In this document: piece by piece, positions 42,620 through 51,962 of the stretch
Layout: the number at the start of each line of letters is the position of its first letter
How positions within the stretch are numbered: position 1 is the first letter of the stretch
NCBI RefSeq assembly: GCF_011683915.1
Contig: NZ_JAAQPH010000007.1
Span: 175,297-239,296, forward strand
DNA length: 64,000 nt
Source: Pelagibius litoralis
Lineage (GTDB): Bacteria > Pseudomonadota > Alphaproteobacteria > Kiloniellales > Kiloniellaceae
Reading direction: 5' to 3'
The notes under the pieces: generated by a model
Seen by the model: the letters and a program-made list of their open reading frames with translations, nothing else
Told to the model about the DNA's origin: nothing
The model's database searches: none
Made by a program: the position numbers and the translations under genes

Positions 42620-45600
42620 CTACTCGGCGGGCGCTTCGGTCGGCTTTTCGGCGGGTTCGGCGCTGCGCCGGCCGAAGATGCGCCGCAGCAACACGTAGAA
42701 GACCGGGGTCAGCAGCAGGCCGAAGAAGGTAACGCCCAGCATGCCGGAAAACACCGAGGTTCCCAGGGCCTGGCGCATCTCGGCGCCTGGGCCCTGGGCG
42801 ATGGCCAGGGGCAGCACGCCCAGGATGAAGGCAAAGGCCGTCATCAGGATCGGGCGCAGGCGCAGGCGTGCAGCCTCGACGGTCGCCTCGATCAGCTCCT
42901 TGCCTTCTTCTTCGAGCTGCTTGGCGAACTCGACGATCAGGATGGCGTTCTTGGCCGCCAGGCCGACCAACACGATCAATCCCACCTGGGTCAGGATGTT
43001 GTTGTCCATGCCCCGGAAACTGACGCCAAGAAGGGCGGCGAGGATACTGGTCGGCACGATGAGAATAATGGCCAGCGGCAGGACCCAGCTTTCGTATTGG
43101 GCGGCGAGCACCAGAAAGGCGAAGATCACCGCCAGGGCAAAGATGTAGATCGCGGCGTCACCGGCGACTTTTTCCTGATAGGCCAGTTCGGTCCATTCGA
43201 AGCTCAGGCCGCGGGGCAGGGTGCGTTCGGCCATGGCCTCCATGATGTCGAGGCTCTCGCCGGTGGAAACCCCCGGGGCCGCGTTACCCTGTAGCGGGAC
43301 CGAGACCAGCATGTTGTAGCGCTGCACCAGATCGGGTCCGGTCTGGTCCTGCACCTCGACCAGGGTACCAAGCGGCACCAGCGCCCCGGTGGCCGAGCGC
43401 ACTTTCAGCCGCAGAATGTCGTCTGTCCCCAGGCGGAATTCCTCATCCGCCTGTACCCGCACCTGATACAGCCGCCCGAAAGCATTGAAATCGTTCACAT
43501 AGGTGGAGCCAAGATTGACTGAAAGCGCCTCGAAGATATTGGCGATGGGGACGTTCAGCATCTGCGCCTGAACCCGGTTCACTTCCAGGAAAACCTGGGG
43601 ACTGGAGGCGGAGAAGGTGGTGAAGACCCCGGCCACGCCTGGGGTCTGCTGCGCCTCGCCCATCATCTGAAAGGCAGAGGCAAGCACCCGCCTGATGTCG
43701 GAGCCTTCGGTTTCCTGCAACTGCATCTTGAAGCCGCCGGCATTGCCGACACCGCGCACCGGTGGCGGCGGTATGGCGATGACGAAGGCTTCGCGCAGCG
43801 ACTGCAGTCGCTCATAGAGTTGGCCGATGATGGCGCCGGCCGGCAGGTTCTGTTCGATACGCGGCGCGAACTCGTCGAAGCGCGCGAAGATGACGCCCTG
43901 GTTGCTGGCATTGGTAAAGGTGGCGCCCGAGAAGCCGGCAAAGGCGACCGCATCGGTCACGCCGGGCGTTCCGTTGACGATCTCCGAGGCGTCGCGGATG
44001 ACTGCATCGGTCCGGGCGAGGGATGAGCCGTCCGGCAACTGGACGACAACGATCGCGTAACCCTGGTCCAGCGTCGGAATGAAGCCGCGCGGAACCGTTG
44101 TCAGCATGTAATATGCCCCATAGATCAAGCCGCCGAACACGACCATAACCACCGCCAACATGGCGTTACGCGATACCATCAAGCGGACCAGCCCGGCATA
44201 GCCGTCGGCGAGGCGGTCGAAGCCCTGATTGAAACGTGCCGCCATCCAGCTACCGGCGCGCGCCAGCGGGTTTTTACCCTTGGGTCTGTCATGGCGCTGC
44301 AACAGAATGGCCGCCAGTGCCGGTGAAAGAGTGAGGGAGTTTACGGACGAGATCGCGGTCGAAACGGCTATCGTGACCGCGAACTGCTGATAGAACTGGC
44401 CGGAAATCCCGGGCACGAAAGCCGTCGGCACGAAGACGGCGATCAACACCAGAGAGGTGGCGATAAGCGCGCCGGCCACCTCGTCCATCGTGCGGTGGGA
44501 GGCTTCGCGCGGACTCATCCCGTTGGCGATGTTCCGCTCCACGTTCTCAACGACGACAATGGCGTCATCGACCACGATGCCGATCGCAAGCACCAGCCCG
44601 AAGAGCGTCAACATGTTGATCGAGTAGCCGAGCACCAGCATGACCGCGAAAGTGCCGACCAGGGAAACCGGAATCGCCAGGATCGGAATCAGTGCGGTCC
44701 GCCAGGACTGCAGGAAGACGAGGATGACGATGACCACCAGCAGGACTGCCTCGAAGATGGTGGTGTAGACCGCATCGATGGAGGCGGAGATGAACTCGGT
44801 CGGATTATAGACGACCTGATAGTCCAGGCCTTCGGGGAAGTCTTCCTTCACCTCCCTCATCACCTGGAGGATTTCTTCCGACGTCGCCAGGGCGTTGCTG
44901 CCTGGCCGCTGGAAGATGCCGAGCGCGACCGCCGGTTTGTTGTTCAGGTAGGAATTTGTGACGTAGTCCTGTGCCCCCAGTTCCACCCGTGCGATGTCAC
45001 GCACCCGCACGATGCGTCCGTCTTCCGTTGCCCTGACGATGACGTTGCCGAACTGCCTGGCTTCGTCGAAGCGGCCCTGTGTCGTGACGGTGTACTGAAA
45101 GGCATTGTCGGACTCGTTGGGTGGCGCGCCGAGCGAGCCGCCGGAGACCTGGACGTTCTGTTCGCGCAGGGAATCGACGACATCGCCGGGGGTCAGGCTG
45201 TAGGCCGCCAGCTTCTCCGGGTCGATCCAGACCCGGATGGCAAACTGCCGTTCGCCGAATATGGTCAGGTTGCCGACACCGTCCAGGCGCACCAGGACGT
45301 CGCGCACCCGCGAGCGCGCATAGTTCGAGACGTAGAGCTGGTCGTAGGTTTCGTCCGGCGACAGCATGTGGACGACCATCATCAGGTCGGCTGAGCTTTT
45401 CCTGGTGGAGATGCCGAGGCGCCTGACTTCCTCGGGCAGGCGCGCCTCGGCGATGGAAACGCGGTTCTGCACGAGAACCTGCGCGTCGTCCAGGTTGGTT
45501 CCCAATTCGAAGGTGACAGTCAGCGACATACTGCCGTCGGAGGTCGAGTAGGAAGACATGTAGAGCATGCCTTCGACCCCGTTGATTTCCTGCTCCAAAG

Positions 45601-45796
45601 GCGTCGCCACGGTGGCGGCCACCGTTTCGGCGTCGGCGCCGGGGTAACTGGCCTGCACAACGATGGAAGGGGGCGCGATTTCCGGGTATTGCGAAACCGG
45701 TAACTGCGTATAGGCGACAAGGCCCAGGATCACCAAGATGATCGAAAGCACCGATGCGAAGATCGGACGCTCGACGAAGAAATGGGCGAAATTCAT
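42620..45796 (-). CDS. RND multidrug efflux permease (AcrB/HAE1 type)
   Basis: This 1058-residue permease has twelve membrane helices and two large periplasmic loops. The N-terminal PIFASVLSIILVILGLVAYTQLPVSQYPEIAPPSIVV segment (in parts), the proton-relay pair DD in GIVVDDAIVVVENVERN near 400-415, and the C-terminal GLAAKNAILIVEFAKQLEEEGKELIEA region match the hydrophobe/amphiphile group. It pumps drugs out through an adaptor and an outer-membrane channel. The adaptor gene is upstream on the same strand, 62 bp away. No channel gene is present here. AAGGA precedes the ATG. Confidence 0.95.
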   Translation of the reverse strand: MNFAHFFVERPIFASVLSIILVILGLVAYTQLPVSQYPEIAPPSIVVQASYPGADAETVAATVATPLEQEINGVEGMLYMSSYSTSDGSMSLTVTFELGTNLDDAQVLVQNRVSIAEARLPEEVRRLGISTRKSSADLMMVVHMLSPDETYDQLYVSNYARSRVRDVLVRLDGVGNLTIFGERQFAIRVWIDPEKLAAYSLTPGDVVDSLREQNVQVSGGSLGAPPNESDNAFQYTVTTQGRFDEARQFGNVIVRATEDGRIVRVRDIARVELGAQDYVTNSYLNNKPAVALGIFQRPGSNALATSEEILQVMREVKEDFPEGLDYQVVYNPTEFISASIDAVYTTIFEAVLLVVIVILVFLQSWRTALIPILAIPVSLVGTFAVMLVLGYSINMLTLFGLVLAIGIVVDDAIVVVENVERNIANGMSPREASHRTMDEVAGALIATSLVLIAVFVPTAFVPGISGQFYQQFAVTIAVSTAISSVNSLTLSPALAAILLQRHDRPKGKNPLARAGSWMAARFNQGFDRLADGYAGLVRLMVSRNAMLAVVMVVFGGLIYGAYYMLTTVPRGFIPTLDQGYAIVVVQLPDGSSLARTDAVIRDASEIVNGTPGVTDAVAFAGFSGATFTNASNQGVIFARFDEFAPRIEQNLPAGAIIGQLYERLQSLREAFVIAIPPPPVRGVGNAGGFKMQLQETEGSDIRRVLASAFQMMGEAQQTPGVAGVFTTFSASSPQVFLEVNRVQAQMLNVPIANIFEALSVNLGSTYVNDFNAFGRLYQVRVQADEEFRLGTDDILRLKVRSATGALVPLGTLVEVQDQTGPDLVQRYNMLVSVPLQGNAAPGVSTGESLDIMEAMAERTLPRGLSFEWTELAYQEKVAGDAAIYIFALAVIFAFLVLAAQYESWVLPLAIILIVPTSILAALLGVSFRGMDNNILTQVGLIVLVGLAAKNAILIVEFAKQLEEEGKELIEATVEAARLRLRPILMTAFAFILGVLPLAIAQGPGAEMRQALGTSVFSGMLGVTFFGLLLTPVFYVLLRRIFGRRSAEPAEKPTEAPAE

Positions 45797-45858
45797 GGCT
45801 GAATCCTTAGCCGGCCGGGACGGTTATTCGGCGTGACTTGGTCAGTTTGGTTGTGGGA

Positions 45859-47004
45859 TTACTCGCGCACTTCTGCGAGGTCGGACAATTCGGGCGCCAC
45901 GACAATGCCGGGGCGTATCCGCATCAGGCCTTCGATGACGATGCGCTCCTCGCCGGTGAGCCCATCGCGGATCACCCGATAGCCGTCGATCTTCGGCCCG
46001 GGGCGCACTTCTCTCAACGACACCGCGCCCTCTTCGTCCACGACATAGACGATGCGCTTGTTCTGATCGGAGGAGATCGCTTCGTCAGGTATCAGAACGC
46101 CGGTATAGGGAAGCGAGCCCGGTACGTTGACCCGCCCAAAGAGGCCGGGCTGCAATACCAGATCCTCGTTTGGAAAAATTGCTCGTACACGCATGGTTCC
46201 GGAATTCGGGTCCAACCGGTTCTCGGAGAAATCCATCTGGCCCTGGCGCGGCGCTTCAACGTTGTCGCCGAGGCGTACGGTCACCGGCAACTGGCCGCCA
46301 CCCTCCTGCAGCGCGGCACCGCGCGCCCGGGCATCGCGCGCATAGGCCAGGTAGTAGCGTTCGTTGATGTCGAAGTAGAAATAGATCGGGTCAAGGGAAA
46401 CGACGGTGGTCAGGATCGTGTCGTTGGCCCGCACCAGATTGCCGACTGAAATGAGGTCTCGTCCGATGCGCCCGGAGAAAGGCGCGCGAATCTCGGTAAA
46501 TTCCAAGTCCAGCGTCGCCGTCTCCAGCTCTGCCCTGGCGCCGGCGACATCCGCCTGGGCGGTGATGTACTCCTGCCGGCGCTCGTCGACAACGCTGCGC
46601 GAAATGTTGCCACGCCCGACCAACTCTTCGGCGCGCGCCAATTCCTTGCGGGCGAAGTTGAAACGCGCCAGACTTATGTTCAAGGTTGCTTCGGCCCGCT
46701 TCACAGCGGCTTGGAAAGGTCGCTGGTCGATGGTGAAAAGCAACTGTCCCTGCTCAACGATGGCGCCGTCGTCAAAGTGGATTTCATCAAGGTATCCGCC
46801 GACCCGGGCGCTCACCTGCACCTCGTCGACAGCCTCGAAGCGGCCGACGAACTCATCGTCCTCGACGATCTGCTTGACCAGGGGTTTGGCAATGGTCACC
46901 GCCGGCGGCGGTGGCGCCACGGCACTGGCTTCGGCCGCTTGATCTGACTGATCGCAGGCCGCCAGCAAAGCTGCGGCCGCCAAGGGAAATAGAATACGCA
47001 GCAT
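45859..47004 (-). CDS. RND efflux periplasmic adaptor lipoprotein
   Basis: This 381-residue adaptor has a lipoprotein signal ending in LLAAC (Cys at about 17), then the split lipoyl motif VGRFEAVDEVQVSARVGGYL, a coiled-coil hairpin at about 90-165, the second half RAPFSGRIGRDLISVGNLV, and beta-barrel and membrane-proximal domains. It connects the RND permease with an outer-membrane channel. The ATG at 47004 gives a proper signal peptide. Upstream codons to 47130 do not look coding. A regulator gene is not adjacent. Confidence 0.92.
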   Translation of the reverse strand: MLRILFPLAAAALLAACDQSDQAAEASAVAPPPPAVTIAKPLVKQIVEDDEFVGRFEAVDEVQVSARVGGYLDEIHFDDGAIVEQGQLLFTIDQRPFQAAVKRAEATLNISLARFNFARKELARAEELVGRGNISRSVVDERRQEYITAQADVAGARAELETATLDLEFTEIRAPFSGRIGRDLISVGNLVRANDTILTTVVSLDPIYFYFDINERYYLAYARDARARGAALQEGGGQLPVTVRLGDNVEAPRQGQMDFSENRLDPNSGTMRVRAIFPNEDLVLQPGLFGRVNVPGSLPYTGVLIPDEAISSDQNKRIVYVVDEEGAVSLREVRPGPKIDGYRVIRDGLTGEERIVIEGLMRIRPGIVVAPELSDLAEVRE

Positions 47005-47149
47005 GACTTTGGCTCGCCATTCGTTGTTGGTGTAAGACGGCAATGCCAGAGTGTGGGAAATCGCGTTGGCGACAGCCCCCGAATCCGACCCAGTTGTCGA
47101 CATAGATATAGCCGTGAGCGCGATATACAACCCTGCGGAAACTATTTAA

Positions 47150-47169
47150 TAATTCCGACCATGCCGGAA
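47150..47169 (-). terminator. Possible terminator after the SulP gene
   Basis: On the minus strand the arms ATTCCG and CGGAAT form a short hairpin followed by TATTAAATAG. It lies 27 bp past the SulP stop codon and could end the sulfide operon. The stem is short, so this is tentative. Confidence 0.4.
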
Positions 47170-47195
47170 TCGCCCGCTTCCTGCGGGTTGGCAGG

Positions 47196-48956
47196 CTATG
47201 GTGTTGCGATTATGCCTTCGGCCGCGGCCCTGCCGGAGGCCCGGGCCGTGGTATCGGGATCGAGGGCGGCGAGGGCGTCGTAGTGACTGAGAAACACCTT
47301 TCCGGTCAGATGTCCGGCAAAGGATGCGCGCTTCAGTTTGTCCATGACCGGGCCCTTCACTTCCGAAAGATGGAAGCTTACGCCGGCGGCGCCAAGCCGC
47401 TCGACGAGAGCTTCAAGGCTTTCCAGGGCACTGGCGTCGATGTCGTTCACCGCTGAGCAGATCAGCACGACGTCGCGGATCGCCTTGTCGGCGACGGCCA
47501 TGTCGTAGAGCTTGTCCTCAAGCCAGCGGGCGTTTGCAAAATAAAGGCTTTCGTCGACACGCAGGCTTAAGACGGTCGGGCTTGTGATCACTTTGTGACG
47601 CTTGACGTTGCGGAAATGATGGCTGCCCGGCACCTGACCGACGACGGCCATATGGGGCCGGCTGGAATGCACCAGAAACAGGACGATGGAGAGCGCGACA
47701 CCGGTGACGATCCCGGCCTCGACCCCGGCGCCCAACACCATGGCGATGGTTGCTGCCATGGCGGCGAAGTCGCTCTTGGAATACTGCCAGGTGCGTTTCA
47801 ACGCCGGAATGTCGATCAACGACAGGACCGCCACCACGATGGTGGCCGCGAGAGTCGCCTTGGGGAGTTGTTGGAACAGCGGTGTCAGGAGCAAGGCAGC
47901 AAGTCCGATGCCGAGCGCTGTCATGACGCCGGCCATCGGCGTGCGCGCGCCGGCATCGAAGTTCACGACGGAGCGGGCGAAGCCGCCGGTCACCGGATAA
48001 CCGCCGGTGAGGCTGGCGGCGAGGTTGGCGCTCCCAAGGCCGACCAGTTCCCGGTTCGCATCGATACGCTCGCGGCGCTTTGCGGCCAGGGTCTGGGCGA
48101 CGGAAACCGATTCGACGAAGCCGACCACGGATATCAGCACTGCCGAGGGCAGCAGTTCACGCCAGAGGGCCGGGTCGAGCGGCGGCAGAGCGACCGGCGG
48201 GAGGCCTTGGGGGATATCCCCGACGACCTTGACGCCCGCTTCGCCGAGGGCCAGCAGGTCGACCAGCAGGATGGTGGCGATAACCGCCGCCACCGGTCCG
48301 GCCTTGGCGGTGCTGTCGGCCAGCCGTGGGCCAAAGCCCGCTTTCATCAGCAAGGGCTTTAATGAGCGGCGAACCCAGAACAGGAAGACCGTCGCACCGG
48401 CGCCGATGGCCAGTGTCGGGCCGTTGATCGAATCGACCTGCGCGGCGAGCGAGCGGATCAGTTCGATCAGGGTATGGCCGCCGGCCTCGATGCCCAGGAT
48501 ATGCTTCAACTGGCTGGCGGCGATGAGGATGCCGGAGGCCGTGATGAAGCCGGAAATCACCGGGTGGCTGAGCAGGCTGGCCAGGAAGCCGAGGCGCAGC
48601 AGTCCCATCGCGACGAGGAAAACGCCGGAGAGCAGGGCCAGGGCGATGGCGGCGCCCCGGTATTCGGGCGTTCCCACGGTGGCCAGGTCGCCGACCGCCG
48701 CGGCGGTCATCAGCGAGACCACGGCAACCGGCCCGACGGCGAGGGTGGAGGAGCTGCCGAACAGGGCATAAGCGGCGAGCGGGGCCATGCTGGCGTAGAG
48801 CCCGACCTCCGGCGGCAGGCCCGCCAGCAGGGCATAGGCGAGGCTCTGCGGGATCAGCATGATGGTGACGATGACTGCCGCCAGGGCATCGCCCTGCAAG
48901 GCGATGCGGTCGTAGCGGCGCATCCAGGCGATACCCGGCAACAGGCGTTCGATCAT
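47196..48956 (-). CDS. SulP family anion transporter with STAS domain
   Basis: This 586-residue transporter has about twelve membrane segments (for example VTIMLIPQSLAYALLAGLPPEVGLYASMAPLAAYALFGSS in parts, the SulP signature at 30-70) and a C-terminal STAS domain at about 455-560 (VLSLRVDESLYFANARWLED and VLICSAVNDIDASALESLEAL). SulP proteins carry sulfate, bicarbonate or other anions. It is the last gene of a sulfide-oxidation operon, so export of sulfite, sulfate or thiosulfate is a reasonable guess. Confidence 0.92.
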   Translation of the reverse strand: MIERLLPGIAWMRRYDRIALQGDALAAVIVTIMLIPQSLAYALLAGLPPEVGLYASMAPLAAYALFGSSSTLAVGPVAVVSLMTAAAVGDLATVGTPEYRGAAIALALLSGVFLVAMGLLRLGFLASLLSHPVISGFITASGILIAASQLKHILGIEAGGHTLIELIRSLAAQVDSINGPTLAIGAGATVFLFWVRRSLKPLLMKAGFGPRLADSTAKAGPVAAVIATILLVDLLALGEAGVKVVGDIPQGLPPVALPPLDPALWRELLPSAVLISVVGFVESVSVAQTLAAKRRERIDANRELVGLGSANLAASLTGGYPVTGGFARSVVNFDAGARTPMAGVMTALGIGLAALLLTPLFQQLPKATLAATIVVAVLSLIDIPALKRTWQYSKSDFAAMAATIAMVLGAGVEAGIVTGVALSIVLFLVHSSRPHMAVVGQVPGSHHFRNVKRHKVITSPTVLSLRVDESLYFANARWLEDKLYDMAVADKAIRDVVLICSAVNDIDASALESLEALVERLGAAGVSFHLSEVKGPVMDKLKRASFAGHLTGKVFLSHYDALAALDPDTTARASGRAAAEGIIATP

Positions 48957-48998
48957 GGTTCGGTTCCGCTGCGCCCCGGCATGCTCACGCTGGCGTGC

Positions 48999-50666
48999 TC
49001 AGTTGACGACTTCCGGTTTGGCCAGCCATTCCCGCCCGCGCAGCATGGCCTGCCAGTAGACCGGCGGCAGGATCTTCTCCTTCAGCAGCCAGGCCAGTCG
49101 GCTCGGCCGCTTGCCGTTGATGAGCCAGCCCGGGAAGCTCGGCAGCAGCTTGCCGCCGTAGCCGAACTCGGCCAGCACGATCTTGCCGCGCTCCACCGTC
49201 AGCGGGCAGGAGCCGTAGCCGTCATAGTGGCCGATGGCGACGTCGTGGCCCATATCGGCCAGCACGTTCTGGGCGACCACAGGCGCCTGCTTGCGGGCCG
49301 CCGCCGCCGTCTTGGCATTGGGTGCATTCATAACGTCACCCAAGCTCCAGATATTCTCGAAGGTTTTGTGGCGCAGGGTGTTCTGATCCACATCGACCCA
49401 GCCGGCCTGGTCGGCCAGGGGGCTGACGCGGATGAAATCCGGCGCGCACTGTGGTGGGCAGACATGGATCATATCGAAGCCGCGCTCTATGCGCACCGTC
49501 TTGCCCTCGGTATCGGTCTGATCGAACCAGGCCCGCTTGGCCGGCCCGTCGACGGCGACGAGGTTGTGGTTGAATTTCAAATCGGCCTCGTACTTCTCCA
49601 CATAGTCCATCAAGGCCGGGACGTAGTCCTTGACCCCGAAGAGCACGGCGCCAGCGTTGTAGAAGGCGATATCGATGTGATCGAGCAGGCCGCTGCGGTG
49701 CCAGTGATCGGCCGAGAGGTACATGGCCTTCTGCGGCGCCCCGGCACACTTGATCGGCATCGGCGGCTGGGTGAAGAGGGCGGTTCCCGCCTTCAGGTCC
49801 TTCACCAGTCGCCAGGTATAAGGCGCCAGGTCGAAACGGTAGTTGGAGGTGACACCGTTCTTGCCGAGTGTGTCGACCAACCCCTCGACCTTATGCCAGT
49901 CCAGTTTCAGGCCGGGACAGACGATCAGCCGGTCGTACTGGATGGCGCGGCAGCCTTCCAGCAGCACCACGTTGCGCTCCGGTTCGAAGGCGGCAACGGC
50001 GGCCTTGATCCAATGGACGTTCTTGGGCAGCACGGAGGAGAGGGTGCGCACCGTATCGTCGGCGCCGAAGACCCCGGCGCCGACCAGGGTCCAGCCCGGC
50101 TGATAATAGTGAATGTCGGCCGGATCGATGATGGCGATGTTCAGGTCGGCGGCCCGCGCCAAGAGGGAAGACGCGACGGCGATGCCGGCCGAACCGGCAC
50201 CGACCACCACGACATCGAACCTGCCGTCGATGGCGTCGCCCGCCGTGCGGCCCTGGTTTGCGATGCGCCTGACCACGCCGGACATGTCGTAGCCGGCGTT
50301 CTTCGTGGCCGTCAGGATCTCGGCCAGTGGCTTTCTGCCGGCCTGGCCGAGCGACCAGAGGGTGACCGAACGGGTGCCGCTGCGGCAATAGGCGAAAACC
50401 GGCTTGGGCGCGGCATCGAGCTTCTCGGCGAAGGTTTCCGCATCCGCGTCGCTGACCTTGCCGCTTTCGACGGGCAGGTAGAGCGCCTGCAGACCCAGGG
50501 CGAGGGCGGCCTCCTCGATCTCGTGAAACAGCGGCTGGTCGTTGCCTTCGCCGTCCGGGCGGTTGCAGATCACGGTTCTGTAACCGGCCTCTGCGATCTC
50601 TGCGAGGTCGCTTGGCACGATCTGGGCGGAGACGCCGAAGCTGCCGTCGACTTTCCTTATTTCCAT
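48999..50666 (-). CDS. Fusion of DUF442/PTP-like domain and sulfide:quinone oxidoreductase-type flavoprotein
   Basis: This 555-residue protein has two parts. Residues 1-135 form a DUF442 (BLH-type, PTP-like) domain with CNRPDGE and FAYCRSGTRS (94-100). Residues 150-555 form an FAD-dependent oxidoreductase of the SQR type with GAGSAG (156-161), C250 in IVCPGLKL, C307 in IKCAGAPQK and a C-terminal GSCPLTV. C250 and C307 probably form the catalytic pair that takes sulfur from sulfide and passes electrons to quinone. GGAGG precedes the ATG. The MBL gene is upstream by 47 bp, and SulP follows. Confidence 0.9.
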   Translation of the reverse strand: MEIRKVDGSFGVSAQIVPSDLAEIAEAGYRTVICNRPDGEGNDQPLFHEIEEAALALGLQALYLPVESGKVSDADAETFAEKLDAAPKPVFAYCRSGTRSVTLWSLGQAGRKPLAEILTATKNAGYDMSGVVRRIANQGRTAGDAIDGRFDVVVVGAGSAGIAVASSLLARAADLNIAIIDPADIHYYQPGWTLVGAGVFGADDTVRTLSSVLPKNVHWIKAAVAAFEPERNVVLLEGCRAIQYDRLIVCPGLKLDWHKVEGLVDTLGKNGVTSNYRFDLAPYTWRLVKDLKAGTALFTQPPMPIKCAGAPQKAMYLSADHWHRSGLLDHIDIAFYNAGAVLFGVKDYVPALMDYVEKYEADLKFNHNLVAVDGPAKRAWFDQTDTEGKTVRIERGFDMIHVCPPQCAPDFIRVSPLADQAGWVDVDQNTLRHKTFENIWSLGDVMNAPNAKTAAAARKQAPVVAQNVLADMGHDVAIGHYDGYGSCPLTVERGKIVLAEFGYGGKLLPSFPGWLINGKRPSRLAWLLKEKILPPVYWQAMLRGREWLAKPEVVN

Positions 50667-50712
50667 GATTTCCTCCTGCCCCGTTTTCGGGGTTTGTTTT
50701 TCTTGACGTGCC

Positions 50713-51576
50713 CTACAGCGCGTCGACGGGGATTTTCAGGTAGCTGATGCCGTTGTCTTCCGGCGGCGGCATGTCGCCGGCCCGCATGTTGACCTGCACC
50801 GACGGCAGGATGAGCATCGGCATGTCGAGCTCCTGGTCACGGGCGCTGCGCATCGCGACGAATTCGTCTTCGCTGATGCCGTCGTGGACGTGAAGGTTTT
50901 CGGCCCGCTCGGCGGCCACCGTGGTTTCCCAGGCATAGTGATCGCGGCCCGGCGCCTTGTAGTCGTGACAGAGGAAGAGGCGGGTTTGCGGCGGGAGGGC
51001 GAGGATTTTGCGGATCGACTTATAGAGCTGGCGGGCATCACCGCCGGGGAAGTCGCAGCGCGCCGTACCGAAATCCGGCATGAACAGCGTGTCGCCGACG
51101 AAGGCCGCATCGCCGACGACATAGGTCGCGCAGGCCGGCGTATGGCCGGGCGTGTGCATCACTTTTGCTTCAAGCCCGCCGATGGAGAAGCTCTCGCCGT
51201 CCTCCAGCAGGCGGTCGAACTGCCGTCCGTCGGTCGCAAAACCATCCTCGACGTGAAAGACCTTTTTGAAGACGCCCTGTACCTTGTCGATCTCCGCGCC
51301 GATGGCGATTTTGCCGCCGAGCTTTTCCTTCAGATAGGGGGCGGCGGTCAGATGATCGGCATGGACGTGGGTTTCCAGTATCCACTCGACGGTCAGGTTC
51401 CCGGCCGTCACGAAGGCGATCACCGCATCGGCGGAGTCGGTTCCGGTGCGGCCTGACTTGGGATCGTAATCCTTCACCGAATCGATGATTGCAGCTTTCC
51501 CGGTCCCCGGGTCCCAAACCACGTGGGTGGCGGTAAAGGTCGCTTCGTCGAAGAAGGTCTTGATTTCCGGGTTCAT
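50713..51576 (-). CDS. MBL-fold hydrolase, persulfide dioxygenase-like
   Basis: This 287-residue metallo-beta-lactamase-fold protein has HVHADH at 70-75, HTPGHTPAC near 130, FVGDTLF and a final FLCHDYKAPGRDHYAWETTV. This pattern is found in ETHE1-like persulfide dioxygenases and in the MBL half of BLH, which oxidise glutathione persulfide to sulfite. The DUF442 part that BLH carries is missing here and is found on the neighbouring SQR. The ATG at 51576 follows AGAGGA. It belongs to the sulfide operon. Confidence 0.88.
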   Translation of the reverse strand: MNPEIKTFFDEATFTATHVVWDPGTGKAAIIDSVKDYDPKSGRTGTDSADAVIAFVTAGNLTVEWILETHVHADHLTAAPYLKEKLGGKIAIGAEIDKVQGVFKKVFHVEDGFATDGRQFDRLLEDGESFSIGGLEAKVMHTPGHTPACATYVVGDAAFVGDTLFMPDFGTARCDFPGGDARQLYKSIRKILALPPQTRLFLCHDYKAPGRDHYAWETTVAAERAENLHVHDGISEDEFVAMRSARDQELDMPMLILPSVQVNMRAGDMPPPEDNGISYLKIPVDAL

Positions 51577-51626
51577 TGTTTTCCTCTCATTGGGCATCCC
51601 GCTTTCCGGGTGGGCAGGGCCTCTGT

Positions 51627-51827
51627 TCAGGCCTCTTTGTTTTTTCCGGCGCTGGTGCAGATCCCCAGCAGACGATAGGCCGGGCAGAAGCCGATGAAGG
51701 CAGTGCCCAGGGGAATCACACCGAGCCAGCCCCAGGGGGTCTGCGGGCCAACGAAAACCAGCGCGATCAGCGCCGCGCCGACAACGACGCGCAGGATACG
51801 GTCGAAGGTTCCAACATTGCGGTTCAT
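51627..51827 (-). CDS. DUF2892 (YgaP-like) small membrane protein
   Basis: This 66-residue protein has the DUF2892 pattern: MNRNVGTFDRILRVVVGAALIAL, then two membrane helices and the end GFCPAYRLLGICT with two cysteines (C48 and C57). Similar proteins appear as the membrane part of YgaP rhodanese and in bigR-type sulfide operons. CAGGAG precedes the ATG at 51827; an open frame further upstream is not coding. It lies between the regulator and the MBL gene. Confidence 0.9.
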   Translation of the reverse strand: MNRNVGTFDRILRVVVGAALIALVFVGPQTPWGWLGVIPLGTAFIGFCPAYRLLGICTSAGKNKEA

Positions 51828-51901
51828 TGTTTGTCTCCTGTTGAAGGGCGCGGAAATCCGCTGCCTTGCCCGGAGACTAGCGAGTCGGTGAAAACCCTTA
51901 T

Positions 51902-51914
51902 GTGACGTAGTCAC
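51902..51914 (-). promoter_or_regulatory. GTGAC-N3-GTCAC palindrome, likely Crp/Fnr-type operator
   Basis: GTGACGTAGTCAC is a palindrome with five-base arms, flanked by TAT and CCCATA. It is placed between the stop of the Crp/Fnr gene and the DUF2892 start, 75 bp before the latter. Its form suits a Crp/Fnr dimer. It probably lets the regulator control the four downstream genes apart from itself. Confidence 0.65.
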
Positions 51915-51962
51915 CCATAGGGAGAAATACCCGCCGGGCGCTCTGCGGGGACCGGCGGCCGG

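Noticed and set aside
42620..47004. Giving the RND pair a specific name such as mexAB or acrAB
   Set aside because: Sequence by eye shows only the HAE1 group. There is no linked regulator or outer-membrane channel to support a specific name.
48474..50747. A 757-codon plus-strand frame opposite SulP and SQR
   Set aside because: It is antisense to two genes with full family motifs and shows no domain of its own.
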